Translations under genes and position numbers: made by a program
In this document: piece by piece, positions 19,751 through 26,893 of the stretch
How the letters are laid out: each line of letters opens with the position of its first letter
How positions within the stretch are numbered: the first letter of the stretch is position 1
Notes under the pieces: generated by a model
The model's input: only the letters and a program-made list of their open reading frames with translations
Told to the model about the DNA's origin: nothing
Database searches by the model: none
From: Nitrososphaerota archaeon
Lineage (GTDB): Archaea; Thermoproteota; Nitrososphaeria; Nitrososphaerales; Nitrosopumilaceae
Direction of reading: 5' to 3'
Assembly: GCA_028867275.1 (NCBI GenBank)
Contig: JAGWGU010000005.1
Span: 1 to 53,798 of the forward strand
DNA length: 53,798 nt

Positions 19751-19894
19751 ATGTTCAAAGATCCAGTATGTAACATGATGATAGATGAAAAGAAAACTGA
19801 ACATGTTTCTGAGGTTAACGGGAAAAAAGTGTATCTCTGTTCACCTTCATGCAAAAATCAGTTTGACAGAGATCCAAAGAAATACGGATATTGA
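19751..19894 (+). CDS. Free-standing YHS-domain protein (47 residues)
   Basis: ATG 19751 to TGA 19894 gives a 47-residue protein that is a single YHS domain: FKDPVCNMMIDEKK, then KVYLCSPSCKNQFDRDPKKY. Cysteine spacing matches the YHS head of the copA protein 48 nt upstream. YHS domains bind metals through these cysteines. A free copy beside a YHS-headed transporter suggests a metallochaperone or a sensor that passes copper to the pump; this is inference. Confidence 0.85.
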   Translation: MFKDPVCNMMIDEKKTEHVSEVNGKKVYLCSPSCKNQFDRDPKKYGY

Positions 19895-19971
19895 AAATTT
19901 ATTTACAATTATAAATTGAAATTCAGCTCAGAACACAAATATTGTGTGAAATAGACATTATGACGTATTTG

Positions 19972-20382
19972 CTACTTGGCAGCCTTTGTAGATTTCCCAA
20001 ATACTTGCTCCAATGTTCGTGGTTTTCCATCTTTGAACACGTCTGAGCTACAGTGTCTCATAGAAAATGCGGCCATTTGCATTATGATTGCTTTTAGTTC
20101 CTTGCCCTTTTCTGTAACAGTATACTCGATCTTGATTGGAGTCTGTGCATAGACCTGTCTTTTTATCAAACCACTCTTTTCCATCTCTCGCAATCTCACA
20201 GATAGTGTCTTAGGGTTTATCCCCTCTACCGATTCCAAGAATTGATTGAACCTTGTCTGATTCAAAATTAGCATGTTGCGAAGTATGTGTATGGTAAATT
20301 TTTTACCGACAAGTCTGAACGTGTTATCTACTGGACAGCATTTCATCTGGTCTGACATGTCTTTGAGTTCTTGTGGCATCAA
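19972..20382 (-). CDS. HxlR-family transcriptional regulator
   Basis: 136 residues, typical HxlR wHTH: a CC pair near the start (Cys15-Cys16, KCCPVDNTF), the helix-turn-helix FTIHILRNMLILNQTRFNQF, the recognition region INPKTLSVRLREMEKSGLI and the wing (QTPIKIEYTVTEKGKEL). HxlR proteins are dimeric and often sense electrophiles or redox state through a conserved Cys near the N terminus. The gene is divergent from the Cys-rich protein, with a palindromic site between the two, so it probably controls that gene and perhaps itself. Confidence 0.92.
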   Translation of the reverse strand: MMPQELKDMSDQMKCCPVDNTFRLVGKKFTIHILRNMLILNQTRFNQFLESVEGINPKTLSVRLREMEKSGLIKRQVYAQTPIKIEYTVTEKGKELKAIIMQMAAFSMRHCSSDVFKDGKPRTLEQVFGKSTKAAK

Positions 20383-20424
20383 CTTACTAAATTCTCACTT
20401 GCTTTCTGTTTTCTCACTTTCCAA

Positions 20425-20464
20425 TTTATATACTTACCTTTCTATAGTGACTATAAGAAAGTAA
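20425..20464. promoter_or_regulatory. Promoter and palindromic operator, HxlR / Cys-rich intergenic region
   Basis: The 83-nt divergent spacer contains a TATA-like TTTATATA at about 20425-20432. Next comes an imperfect inverted repeat: left arm TTACCTTTCTATAG (20434-20447) and right arm CTATAAGAAAGTAA (20451-20464), around a 3-nt centre. The right arm ends 2 nt before ATG 20466. Binding there would cover the predicted transcription start, which fits repression. HxlR dimers bind such palindromes. The match of both arms is visible directly; the link to HxlR is inferred from position. Confidence 0.6.
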
Positions 20465-20465
20465 C

Positions 20466-20804
20466 ATGGAATGCAAAACAGGAACATGTAACATGGAAGA
20501 AGATGCAACATGCTCGTGCACCTCAGAGATGGAATGCAGTGATTGTGGTTGTGGAACAGCTGATCCTGTAAAACAATCAATGGAATTACTACACAAGGCA
20601 TTCCACGATGCACTGTATCAGGCACATGTGGAACGACTCAAAAAGAGGATTGATTCATCGTTTGGTCCTTCACTTGACAAGGCAGCTGATGCAATGATTG
20701 AGACTGCAGCAAAGGTATGGCAGTCAATGCTGATACAGTCAGAGGGCAAAAAAGAACTAGAGTCAAAGTTGCAAAAAATATTTTCTGAAACAAGTAGGAA
20801 ATAA
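20466..20804 (+). CDS. Cys-rich N-terminal protein, probable metal- or redox-responsive
   Basis: 112 residues. The first 30 contain seven cysteines (C3, C8, C16, C18, C24, C27, C29), including CSC and CSDCGC, like a metallothionein-type or cluster-binding head. The remainder is a helical domain (about 35-110, rich in amphipathic helices such as HKAFHDALYQAHVERLKKRI). No family recognised. It sits behind a probable HxlR-controlled promoter, downstream of the copper pump. A role in metal buffering, or as a redox-linked partner of the regulator, is plausible but unproven. Confidence 0.75.
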   Translation: MECKTGTCNMEEDATCSCTSEMECSDCGCGTADPVKQSMELLHKAFHDALYQAHVERLKKRIDSSFGPSLDKAADAMIETAAKVWQSMLIQSEGKKELESKLQKIFSETSRK

Positions 20805-20830
20805 TCTACTCCCCAAGGCAGAAATCTCCC

Positions 20831-20848
20831 ACTTTTATTTTTTAATCC
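20831..20848 (+). terminator. T-rich tract after Cys-rich gene
   Basis: Plus-strand TTTTATTTTTT about 30 nt downstream of the stop at 20804, where archaeal oligo-T terminators are expected. The convergent DoxX gene ends at 20876. Confidence 0.4.
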
Positions 20849-20875
20849 AAGCAGGACAGATGATTCAAACAATCA

Positions 20876-21292
20876 TCATTGTAGGAATCTTGGGATTTTT
20901 TTCATGATATGTGATATAGAAATTCTTCCAGGTCCAAGAACTAGCACAGTCAACATAATCACAAATATGAGCAATTCCAACTCAAGCCCATTTTTTCCAG
21001 AAAATGACTGTAATTTTTTTATGTATACCATGATCGTGAGCATCTCCATTGCAAGAAGGCTTGCTGCTATTCTTGTCAGTATACCTGTAATAAGCAACGC
21101 ACCGCCTATCAATTCCAATAGTCCTATTAATGGAGCCATCTCAGAAGGAAGACCAATGCTGGAGAAAAAGCTAGCACCACCGCTGTCAAACTTGCCAAGA
21201 CTGTGAACTATGAGCAACACACCTACAGAGATTCTCAGCCCAAAATGACTGAGATCATGAAACTTGTGTGTTCGAAGTGCAGCATCTACCAT
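20876..21292 (-). CDS. DoxX-family membrane protein
   Basis: 138 residues, four transmembrane helices. The DoxX pattern is visible: GLRISVGVLLIVHSLGKF in the first helix, LIGLLELIGGALLITGILTRIAA across helices 2-3, and a hydrophobic fourth helix. DoxX proteins were first linked to thiosulfate:quinone oxidoreductase; many homologues have other, unknown membrane roles. A TATA-like TATAAA on the minus strand lies about 45 nt before the ATG. Monocistronic by its layout. Confidence 0.85.
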   Translation of the reverse strand: MVDAALRTHKFHDLSHFGLRISVGVLLIVHSLGKFDSGGASFFSSIGLPSEMAPLIGLLELIGGALLITGILTRIAASLLAMEMLTIMVYIKKLQSFSGKNGLELELLIFVIMLTVLVLGPGRISISHIMKKIPRFLQ

Positions 21293-21476
21293 GTCGTGGT
21301 CACCTTGTATGCCATAGTTATTGTTTGTTTATACCATTTACTAAGCTGGTTGCGTGAAAATTCAGCTATCATTTCCAAGCTAGGTGTTTGCAATTTTTGT
21401 CCTGCTTTGAAATTTTTTAATTTTGACATCAGTTGGAAATTTCTTTCATCTAGTGCGCCAAAACTCAACACCAGAA

Positions 21477-23486
21477 TCAATCAAGAGGCAACAACATGTG
21501 GATTTCAGTCCCATTGCCATCCCCTTCAGACTCTGCCCAGATCTTACCGCCATGTGCTTCTATTATCCCCTTACACACAACAAGGCCAAGTCCAGAACCT
21601 CCATGTTCTCTTGTTGCAGATGTGTCAATTTGGTAAAACTTGACAAAAATTTGTTCTAGTTTATTTTTTGATATTCCAATTCCATTGTCTTTCACTACAA
21701 TTTTTGCATTATTGTTTTCGGCGTACAGTTTTATGAGAATTTTTCCGTTATCTTTTGGACAAAAATCAATTGCATTACTTATGAGATTATTTATGACCTG
21801 CTCGATTCTCAGCGAATCACACAGGCAAAACAGATCAGGCTGCAATTGTGTCAGTATCTTGATGTCGTATTTTTCCATAGTAGGTTTCATATTTTCTACC
21901 AGTCTTTGCAAGAGGTCAGCCAAGTTGTGTCGTGCTTTTGATACCCTCAGTTGGCCAATCTCGATCTTTTGTACATCTAAAAGATCAGTCATAAGTTTTG
22001 AGAGAGTTTTTGAGTTTAGTTTTATAATTTCCAGCCTTTGCCTTTGTGCATCAGTTAGTTTGCCAAATGCATCTGTAAGTAGAATATCCACATACCCTTG
22101 AATCGGTACGAGAGGAGTCTTCAACTCATGTGTTATCATTGTCAGGAATTCTTCTTTTGATTTGTCAGTCTTGCGGAGTTGTTCATACTGCTCTCGTATA
22201 TGTGCCTCATTTTCCTCTATCTTCTTTCTTGCATCGTAAACCTCTGTAATGTCTTTGATTATGGTGTTACTTCTCATTTCATCATCTCCATCATAAAATG
22301 TGGTTGCACTCAACAATGCTGGAAAGATTGTACCATCTTTTCTTTTCATCCAGACCTCTTTGTTTGTGATTCTCAGTCCAGACTTCCAAGAATCAAAAGT
22401 TTGTCTCATAGAATCAATGCTTTTTTCTGCAGTATGATCAAAGATTGACATTCCAATGACTTCTTGTTTTGCATATCCTAGGTTTATGGCATATGCATCA
22501 TTACAATCAGTGATTATACCATCAGGAGATATAGCGCGCATCAGGTCAGGCGAGGTATCATATAGACTACGAAATTTTTTTTCGGCTGCTATAAGCAAGA
22601 GGTTTGCTTTTTTTAGATCATCATACTGCTGGTTTATCTTTTTTTGATCTTGTTCTATTCTAGATCTTGCCGCATAAATATCAGATATGTCCCTAAATGA
22701 GACAGTCCTTCCCACGAGATTGCCTTTTTCATCATACAAGTTGTTTCCAGAGAACAAGGTGGGAAATGAACTTCCATCTTTTCTTTTGAGCCAGATTTCA
22801 ATATTAGACATAACTCCAGATGCTTTCCATTCATCTACTCCTTTTTCTAGATCTGCATAGCTTCGCTCATCAGTGTGCTTGAAGATAGAGCTTCCAATGA
22901 TCTCATTTTTTTCATATCCAAGATTGTTTGCGTATGATTTGTTACAGTTAACAATTACCCCATTCATATCAATAGTACGTAAAAGATCAGGGGAGGATTC
23001 ATAGAGATTTTGGTATTTGGATTCTACCATCATGAGAGTATCATACATTTTCTTGAGTTCATCGTATTTTTTTTCTATCTGGGCCTCTGCATGTTTTGCC
23101 CTTTCTAGTGATTCATGCATCACAGATACATCCTGGATAGTAATCAGATAGATGTTTGATGTTTCAGTCTCATCCCCTATTTTTGCACCTCTGCACAAAC
23201 CAAAAAATGTGCTATGGTTCTTTTTGAATAGTTGGATTTCTATCAATGGACCCACTCCTTTGTCTTTCATCTCTTTGAATCCTCCAAGTGCAATTTTTTT
23301 GTATTCAAGAGTGATAAAGTCAAAGCAAGACTTTCCAACAACTTCATTTTTTAGATATCCAAAATGCTCCAGCATGCGTTTGTTGACATCCAGAATTATT
23401 CCGTTTTCATCTAATGTGCACACAAGATCTGGTGTTATCTCATAAAATGTCCTGTATCGCTGATCAAGTATATGTGGTGGAATCAT
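21477..23486 (-). CDS. Soluble triple-PAS histidine kinase
   Basis: 669 residues, no transmembrane segment, so cytoplasmic. Three PAS domains in series (about 10-125, 160-280, 300-420; each begins with a ...FYEITPDLV / LYESSPDLL / LYDTSPDLM segment and the last two are close repeats). HisKA follows with His in TMITHELKTPLVPIQGY (about residue 454), then HATPase_c (N box NNLISNAIDF, G1 DNGIGISKN, G2 GGSGLGLVVCKGI). PAS modules often sense redox, oxygen or small ligands; no haem or flavin ligand is obvious. No response regulator gene lies next to it, as is common in Thaumarchaea. Confidence 0.94.
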   Translation of the reverse strand: MIPPHILDQRYRTFYEITPDLVCTLDENGIILDVNKRMLEHFGYLKNEVVGKSCFDFITLEYKKIALGGFKEMKDKGVGPLIEIQLFKKNHSTFFGLCRGAKIGDETETSNIYLITIQDVSVMHESLERAKHAEAQIEKKYDELKKMYDTLMMVESKYQNLYESSPDLLRTIDMNGVIVNCNKSYANNLGYEKNEIIGSSIFKHTDERSYADLEKGVDEWKASGVMSNIEIWLKRKDGSSFPTLFSGNNLYDEKGNLVGRTVSFRDISDIYAARSRIEQDQKKINQQYDDLKKANLLLIAAEKKFRSLYDTSPDLMRAISPDGIITDCNDAYAINLGYAKQEVIGMSIFDHTAEKSIDSMRQTFDSWKSGLRITNKEVWMKRKDGTIFPALLSATTFYDGDDEMRSNTIIKDITEVYDARKKIEENEAHIREQYEQLRKTDKSKEEFLTMITHELKTPLVPIQGYVDILLTDAFGKLTDAQRQRLEIIKLNSKTLSKLMTDLLDVQKIEIGQLRVSKARHNLADLLQRLVENMKPTMEKYDIKILTQLQPDLFCLCDSLRIEQVINNLISNAIDFCPKDNGKILIKLYAENNNAKIVVKDNGIGISKNKLEQIFVKFYQIDTSATREHGGSGLGLVVCKGIIEAHGGKIWAESEGDGNGTEIHMLLPLD

Positions 23487-23608
23487 CTTTTCTGTATGAA
23501 TAATGTGTTTTTAAGTATTAAGACCTTAGTTAAAAGTCATTATACGTGTACGGGACGAATACTAGTATTTTTTTCTGGTGAGACAAACCATCATAAACAA
23601 AAGGATGG

Positions 23609-23752
23609 TTATTTTTCGTTTTTCCTATATTTCTTGCCCGTATTTTTGTCAAAGTATATGAATTTACACTCATGATTAGGGCAGTGATATATGCCAGAGT
23701 TTGGGTCAAACTCTATCAATACAAAGTCACAGTCAGGACAATTCAGTGTCAC
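23609..23752 (-). CDS. Very small zinc-ribbon protein (47 residues)
   Basis: Start GTG 23752, stop TAA at 23609-23611. The product reads MTLNCPDCDFVLIEFDPNSG and then IYHCPNHECKFIYFDKNTGK. CPDC and CPNHEC give four cysteines in zinc-ribbon spacing (C-x2-C and C-x4-C). The minus strand upstream has a TATA-like TTTAAATAA about 28 nt away. Tiny zinc ribbons are common in Nitrososphaeria and usually unassigned. Codon use and the clean motif support a real gene. Confidence 0.75.
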   Translation of the reverse strand: MTLNCPDCDFVLIEFDPNSGIYHCPNHECKFIYFDKNTGKKYRKNEK

Positions 23753-23845
23753 TAGAGCACTAGTCCGGTACTCTTATTTAAAAAATTCAGTTAATTTTCT
23801 AGCAAAGTGTCAAAAGAAAGTGTTTTTCCAGAAAAGATTTAGTTT

Positions 23846-24610
23846 ATGCACCCATTGAACATAACATACACATTGGATACTTTTCAGTGCTACGAAATAC
23901 TGGGGTTAAAACAAGGTGCGACGATACAGGAGATAAAACAGGCATACAGGGAACTTGCATTACGATATCATCCCGACAAGGATTCCACAGAAGGAAGCCA
24001 GACAAGATTTAGCCAGATTGCAGATGCATATCAGACCCTAAGGATGCATGCCAAAAAGGCTGCAAAGATCGTACAGAAATTTGACGACATTTATCCAGAA
24101 GATGCAGTGCTATCATACGAGCAGGCCCAGACACTTGTTGCAAAATCCCAGTACGAGGAGGCAATTCCATTTTATGACAAGGCATTGGAGAGGCTGCCGC
24201 GATATGCAAATGCCTGGCTCAAAAAAGGTGATGCTCTATACCATTTGAAAAGGCATAAAGACGCACTTTTGTGCTATGGCAAAGTTTTGCAGATAAACCC
24301 TGAATCTGCAGATGCGTGGAACCTGCAAGGAATATGCCTGTCTGACCTGAAAAGATATGAAGAGGCGCTTGAATCTTTTGATGAGGCAACCATACTAGAC
24401 CCAGCACATGGTCCAGCATGGAACTTTAAGGGCGTATGTTTTTTCATGCTAGGAAGGCTAGAGATGGCACTTGATTGTTTTGAGAGGGCAACAAAGAATC
24501 ACCCAGAATTTGCCGTTGCATGGCACAACAAGGGCGGAGTCTTGATGAAGATGGGAAAAAAGAAGGAAGCGGAAAAGTGTTATGAAAAAGCAGAAAAGCT
24601 AAGACAATAG
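23846..24610 (+). CDS. J-domain protein with TPR repeats
   Basis: 254 residues. N-terminal J domain (about 14-75) with the Hsp70-stimulating HPD in RYHPDKDST. It is followed by four tetratricopeptide repeats (about 85-250), each with the canonical W/Y-x-G-x-A pattern (for example AWNLQGICLSDLKRYEEALE). J-domain proteins deliver clients to DnaK; the TPRs would bind peptides or other proteins. No zinc-finger cysteine domain is present, so this is a class III J protein. No DnaK in the window. Confidence 0.93.
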   Translation: MHPLNITYTLDTFQCYEILGLKQGATIQEIKQAYRELALRYHPDKDSTEGSQTRFSQIADAYQTLRMHAKKAAKIVQKFDDIYPEDAVLSYEQAQTLVAKSQYEEAIPFYDKALERLPRYANAWLKKGDALYHLKRHKDALLCYGKVLQINPESADAWNLQGICLSDLKRYEEALESFDEATILDPAHGPAWNFKGVCFFMLGRLEMALDCFERATKNHPEFAVAWHNKGGVLMKMGKKKEAEKCYEKAEKLRQ

Positions 24611-24706
24611 TTTTGATCGGATACATCTTTGTACCAATGCATAAAAAGTCGTTCCAAGTCACTAGGATTACAGAATCTCTGTAATCCATGTCATCACATA
24701 AAAAAT

Positions 24707-24832
24707 CTATTTGGAGAAATTATCCATCATGCCTTTTTTGTGGGCACGTATCAGGTGGACTTCGAGGCCTTCAGTAGAGTAAAAAACAGTATTACATTCT
24801 TTGCAGGTTGGCATGGGTATAGTTGGAATCAT
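24707..24832 (-). CDS. Tiny C2H2 zinc-finger protein (41 residues)
   Basis: ATG 24832 to TAG 24707. The product contains one classical C2H2 finger: Cys10 and Cys13 (PTCKECNT), then His26 and His31 (EVHLIRAHKKG), spacing C-x2-C-x12-H-x4-H, with Phe and Leu at hydrophobic-core positions. Single-finger micro-proteins of this type occur in Thaumarchaea and are thought to bind nucleic acid or protein. Too short for ordinary gene calling. No operon partner. Confidence 0.8.
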   Translation of the reverse strand: MIPTIPMPTCKECNTVFYSTEGLEVHLIRAHKKGMMDNFSK

Positions 24833-24873
24833 TTTGATTTAATGGGTTTGATTGAAATGAAGCTATCTTTAGA

Positions 24874-25075
24874 TTAAAGATTCTTTGACAGAACCAAAAC
24901 ATGTGATTTGAACTTGAACGTGCTGCCAACCAGGATTTCATAGCCCAGTAGAATCCAGTTTTGTTACCGGGTAAAATATCATATGTGTATGTACCATTGT
25001 ACGGCACAAGTTCTGCACTCTATTTTAGAGGCATCAAATGTATGCCTCGTTTGCAGTACAGAGGAAAATTTTGAC
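24874..25075 (-). pseudogene. Remnant of an unidentified gene (frameshift and stop)
   Basis: On the minus strand two frames join into a protein-like sequence. One reads ELVPYNGTYTYDILPGNK; after a 1-nt shift near 24956 the next frame reads WILLGYEILVGSTFKFKSHV and VLVLSKNL, then TAA (24874-24876). Upstream in the first frame a TAG (at about 25020) interrupts YCKRGIHLMPLK. The simplest reading is a decayed gene with one stop and one frameshift. The parent family is not recognised. The plus strand of 24983-25099 also carries a coding-like small frame (see separate entry), so this call is tentative. Confidence 0.35.
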
Positions 25076-25099
25076 CAATGTTATGATTACACCACCTAG
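24983..25099 (+). CDS. Possible Cys/His-rich micro-protein (38 residues)
   Basis: Plus-strand ATG 24983 to TAG 25097-25099 encodes MCMYHCTAQVLHSILEASNV and then CLVCSTEENFDQCYDYTT. Cysteines are at 2, 6, 21, 24 and 33, and TATA-like GTAAAATATC lies about 8-18 nt upstream, closer than usual. It overlaps the minus-strand remnant, so at most one of these readings is likely real. Low confidence. Confidence 0.3.
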   Translation: MCMYHCTAQVLHSILEASNVCLVCSTEENFDQCYDYTT

Positions 25100-25148
25100 A
25101 GTAGAAGTACATGCAAAATGCTCTGAAAAGAGCCCAAGACTATTGGCT

Positions 25149-25286
25149 TTATCCTAAAAACTGCTTCAAGGCATCCCCAGTATAAGCAAAATGTTTACCA
25201 TTTGTTTGTACACTATGACAAGAAATGCCATTCTTTGGATATTTGCAGACAATTCGAAACTAAAGAAATTTTACAAATCTAGGCAT
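25149..25286 (-). pseudogene. Small ORF interrupted by TAG, remnant
   Basis: ATG 25286 starts MPRFVKFL, then TAG at 25260-25262, then in the same frame 36 further codons including CKYPKNGISCHS and KHFAYTGDALKQFLG before TAA (25149-25151). The tail reads like real protein with Cys and His residues, but no normal start follows the TAG. Many intact genes here end in TAG, so TAG is a real stop and readthrough is unlikely. Probably a decayed small gene. Confidence 0.35.
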
Positions 25287-25449
25287 TAAGATAATCTAGT
25301 AGCCAAACATCTTTTCACATTCTTTGCGATCAAACGCTTCCAAAACAGATAGACTTTTCCTGTATTATACCACATATGGCGTACACAAGCCTAGATCCAG
25401 ATCTTAGATTGAAACAAAACAATGTGTGAATCGGATGACTTTTTATTTT

Positions 25450-25566
25450 TTAGGCCACAGATTCCGGGGTATTTTGTCTCTGATAAAATCTTTTGAATAG
25501 ATCCAGTGCTTTGTTGATCTCATTGTGTCTGTCACATGTCTTATCTAGCGAATTGAAAAATTCCAT
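25450..25566 (-). CDS. Possible small helical protein (38 residues)
   Basis: ATG 25566 to TAA 25450-25452 encodes MEFFNSLDKTCDRHNEINKA followed by LDLFKRFYQRQNTPESVA. It is amphipathic and helical. In-frame sequence upstream of the ATG (FKIIQGAPDF) also looks coding but has no start before a stop, so the gene may be 5'-truncated. No family known. Confidence 0.35.
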   Translation of the reverse strand: MEFFNSLDKTCDRHNEINKALDLFKRFYQRQNTPESVA

Positions 25567-25621
25567 AAAGTCAGGTGCACCCTGAATAATTTTGAAAGAA
25601 CCTTAGATCAATATGACAATT

Positions 25622-26374
25622 TTACCATACGATAACGGTCCCCTCTCTCCATGGATTGAGAGGATCATTGTAATGATATATTCCAGGATTCACAAATGTA
25701 TATCGGAATATTTCGTTTGTGTTTAGAACATTACTGCTAAAGAAAGGAGTAATTTTTCCTCTCTCATCAATGCTCTGGATGACATGTGGTGCATCATCTT
25801 CATTAATCCAGACTACTGTAGTTCCTCTGAATATTTCTAGATGAAGAGGAATAAAGGAAGTGAAGTTGGTTGGCCCAGTGATGCCTCTTGGAATTACTAG
25901 AAACTCTACAAGTGATGACTTTGTATATGGAAACAAGTCATTTCCGCTTACAATGCAATAAAGCGAATATTGTGCAGTACCTTTTACCAAACTTCCTTTT
26001 ACTTCCCAGGCAGATCCATTATTTGTAACATACATCCTTTTTCCCATCAACTGTACGTTGTAAATGTCATCTTGCGACGTTTTTGCTTGTCCTTGACCTC
26101 TAAATGAACCATCAGGGTGATATGAAAAGATCCAGTTCTGAGGAATTAATTGGACTGCAACTTCATGATTTGAACCAGTCAAATTTACCGAGCCATTTGA
26201 TATTGTGGTCGTATTTTGTAAATCCAACTTTAAACTGGTTTGATAGAGGGATGCACCATTCAATTCATTATTGATTCCAACTCCCTTTCCTTGAATCTCA
26301 ACCTCTCCTTCAGCATATGATATACCACAGGTAAGAAAAATTGCAAAAAACATGGTAAACAGTATTTCTTTCAT
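25622..26374 (-). CDS. Secreted cupredoxin-like protein without copper Cys
   Basis: About 250 residues from the ATG at 26374, which starts a clear signal peptide (MKEILFTMFFAIFLTCGISYA). A TATA-like AATATATTAAG about 30 nt upstream favours this over the ATG at 26422. The N-terminal 150 residues are beta-rich with no named family. The C-terminal 90 residues look like a cupredoxin: EIFRGTTVVWINEDDAPHVIQS holds the first His ligand region, and the last loop reads GIYHYNDPLNPWREGTVIVW. That loop has no Cys or Met, so a type 1 copper centre is not expected. Similar two-part secreted proteins are common in Nitrososphaeria. Confidence 0.8.
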   Translation of the reverse strand: MKEILFTMFFAIFLTCGISYAEGEVEIQGKGVGINNELNGASLYQTSLKLDLQNTTTISNGSVNLTGSNHEVAVQLIPQNWIFSYHPDGSFRGQGQAKTSQDDIYNVQLMGKRMYVTNNGSAWEVKGSLVKGTAQYSLYCIVSGNDLFPYTKSSLVEFLVIPRGITGPTNFTSFIPLHLEIFRGTTVVWINEDDAPHVIQSIDERGKITPFFSSNVLNTNEIFRYTFVNPGIYHYNDPLNPWREGTVIVW

Positions 26375-26422
26375 ATTTTTGATTGTAATTCTGATTCCCT
26401 TAATATATTGTAAAGAGATCAT

Positions 26423-26893
26423 CTTGGATAATTATGACCTATGTTATAAAATAGGTTGTACTGTGTGCTTTTCATGAGGGTAACTGTCATAGAGCGAAAA
26501 GTCTCACAATACCTGACAGAGAATCCTACCCTTGTACTTCCGGATGTGGAATTTTTGCAATAGCCGTAGCGTTATTTAATGTGATAGAAATAGCAAATGT
26601 AATAATTAATGGAAGTATCTTGCTTTACTTATTCAAACCCAATGTCAAGAAATATTTTAGTATGGAGATTCCGTCAACTCAGAGTTAACAGTCAGATTTA
26701 CATGCTGTGAGTATAATTATTTTATTTCTCTAAAAAAATTAGAAGGATAGATAGAACAACTGCGCACTTGGAAGCACTTGTGCTAGAATAATTAATTCAC
26801 ATGTTAGATAATATTTATTATAATATAGATCATAAATGTCAAAATTGAAAATGGTCTTTCCTCTTTAAATAAACAGTTTATTGCTCTCACATT
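26423..26893. other. Intergenic stretch with membrane-protein remnant
   Basis: 471 nt between the cupredoxin-like gene and a UspA gene. It contains the fragment at 26548-26688 and, near 26866, a TATA-like TTTAAATAAAC about 25 nt before the uspA GTG. Nothing else is supported. Confidence 0.4.
26548..26688 (+). pseudogene. C-terminal fragment of a small membrane protein
   Basis: An open frame without a proper start (preceded in frame by a TAG at about 26450) reads GIFAIAVALFNVIEIANVII, then NGSILLYLFKPNVKKYFSME and a short tail to TAA (26686-26688). The hydrophobic helix followed by YLFKPNVKKYF is the typical end of small multi-TM archaeal membrane proteins. The first helices are missing, so this is likely a 5'-truncated relic. 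A GTG at about 26580 could still allow a 36-residue product. Confidence 0.4.

Larger units (their letters stand above)
24833..25449. other. Gene-poor stretch with decayed coding sequence
   Basis: About 620 nt without a confident gene. It holds the two minus-strand remnants and the plus-strand micro-ORF listed separately. A further short minus-strand frame (reading SVLEAFDRKECEKMFGY, ending near 25298) has no good start. The mix of broken, protein-like frames suggests a gene graveyard rather than regulatory DNA. Confidence 0.45.

Noticed and set aside
21286-21480. Minus-strand 64-codon frame overlapping the end of the triple-PAS kinase
   Set aside because: Weak TTG start, low complexity, and the likely TATA box of the DoxX gene lies inside it.
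24629-24877. Plus-strand 82-codon frame
   Set aside because: Lies antisense to the clean C2H2 finger gene and has no family-like features.
24983-25286. In-frame TAG codons followed by long protein-like frames, suggesting pyrrolysine-type readthrough
   Set aside because: Intact genes in the window use TAG as a normal stop, there is no sign of Pyl machinery here, and one of the frames also has a frameshift. Decay is simpler.
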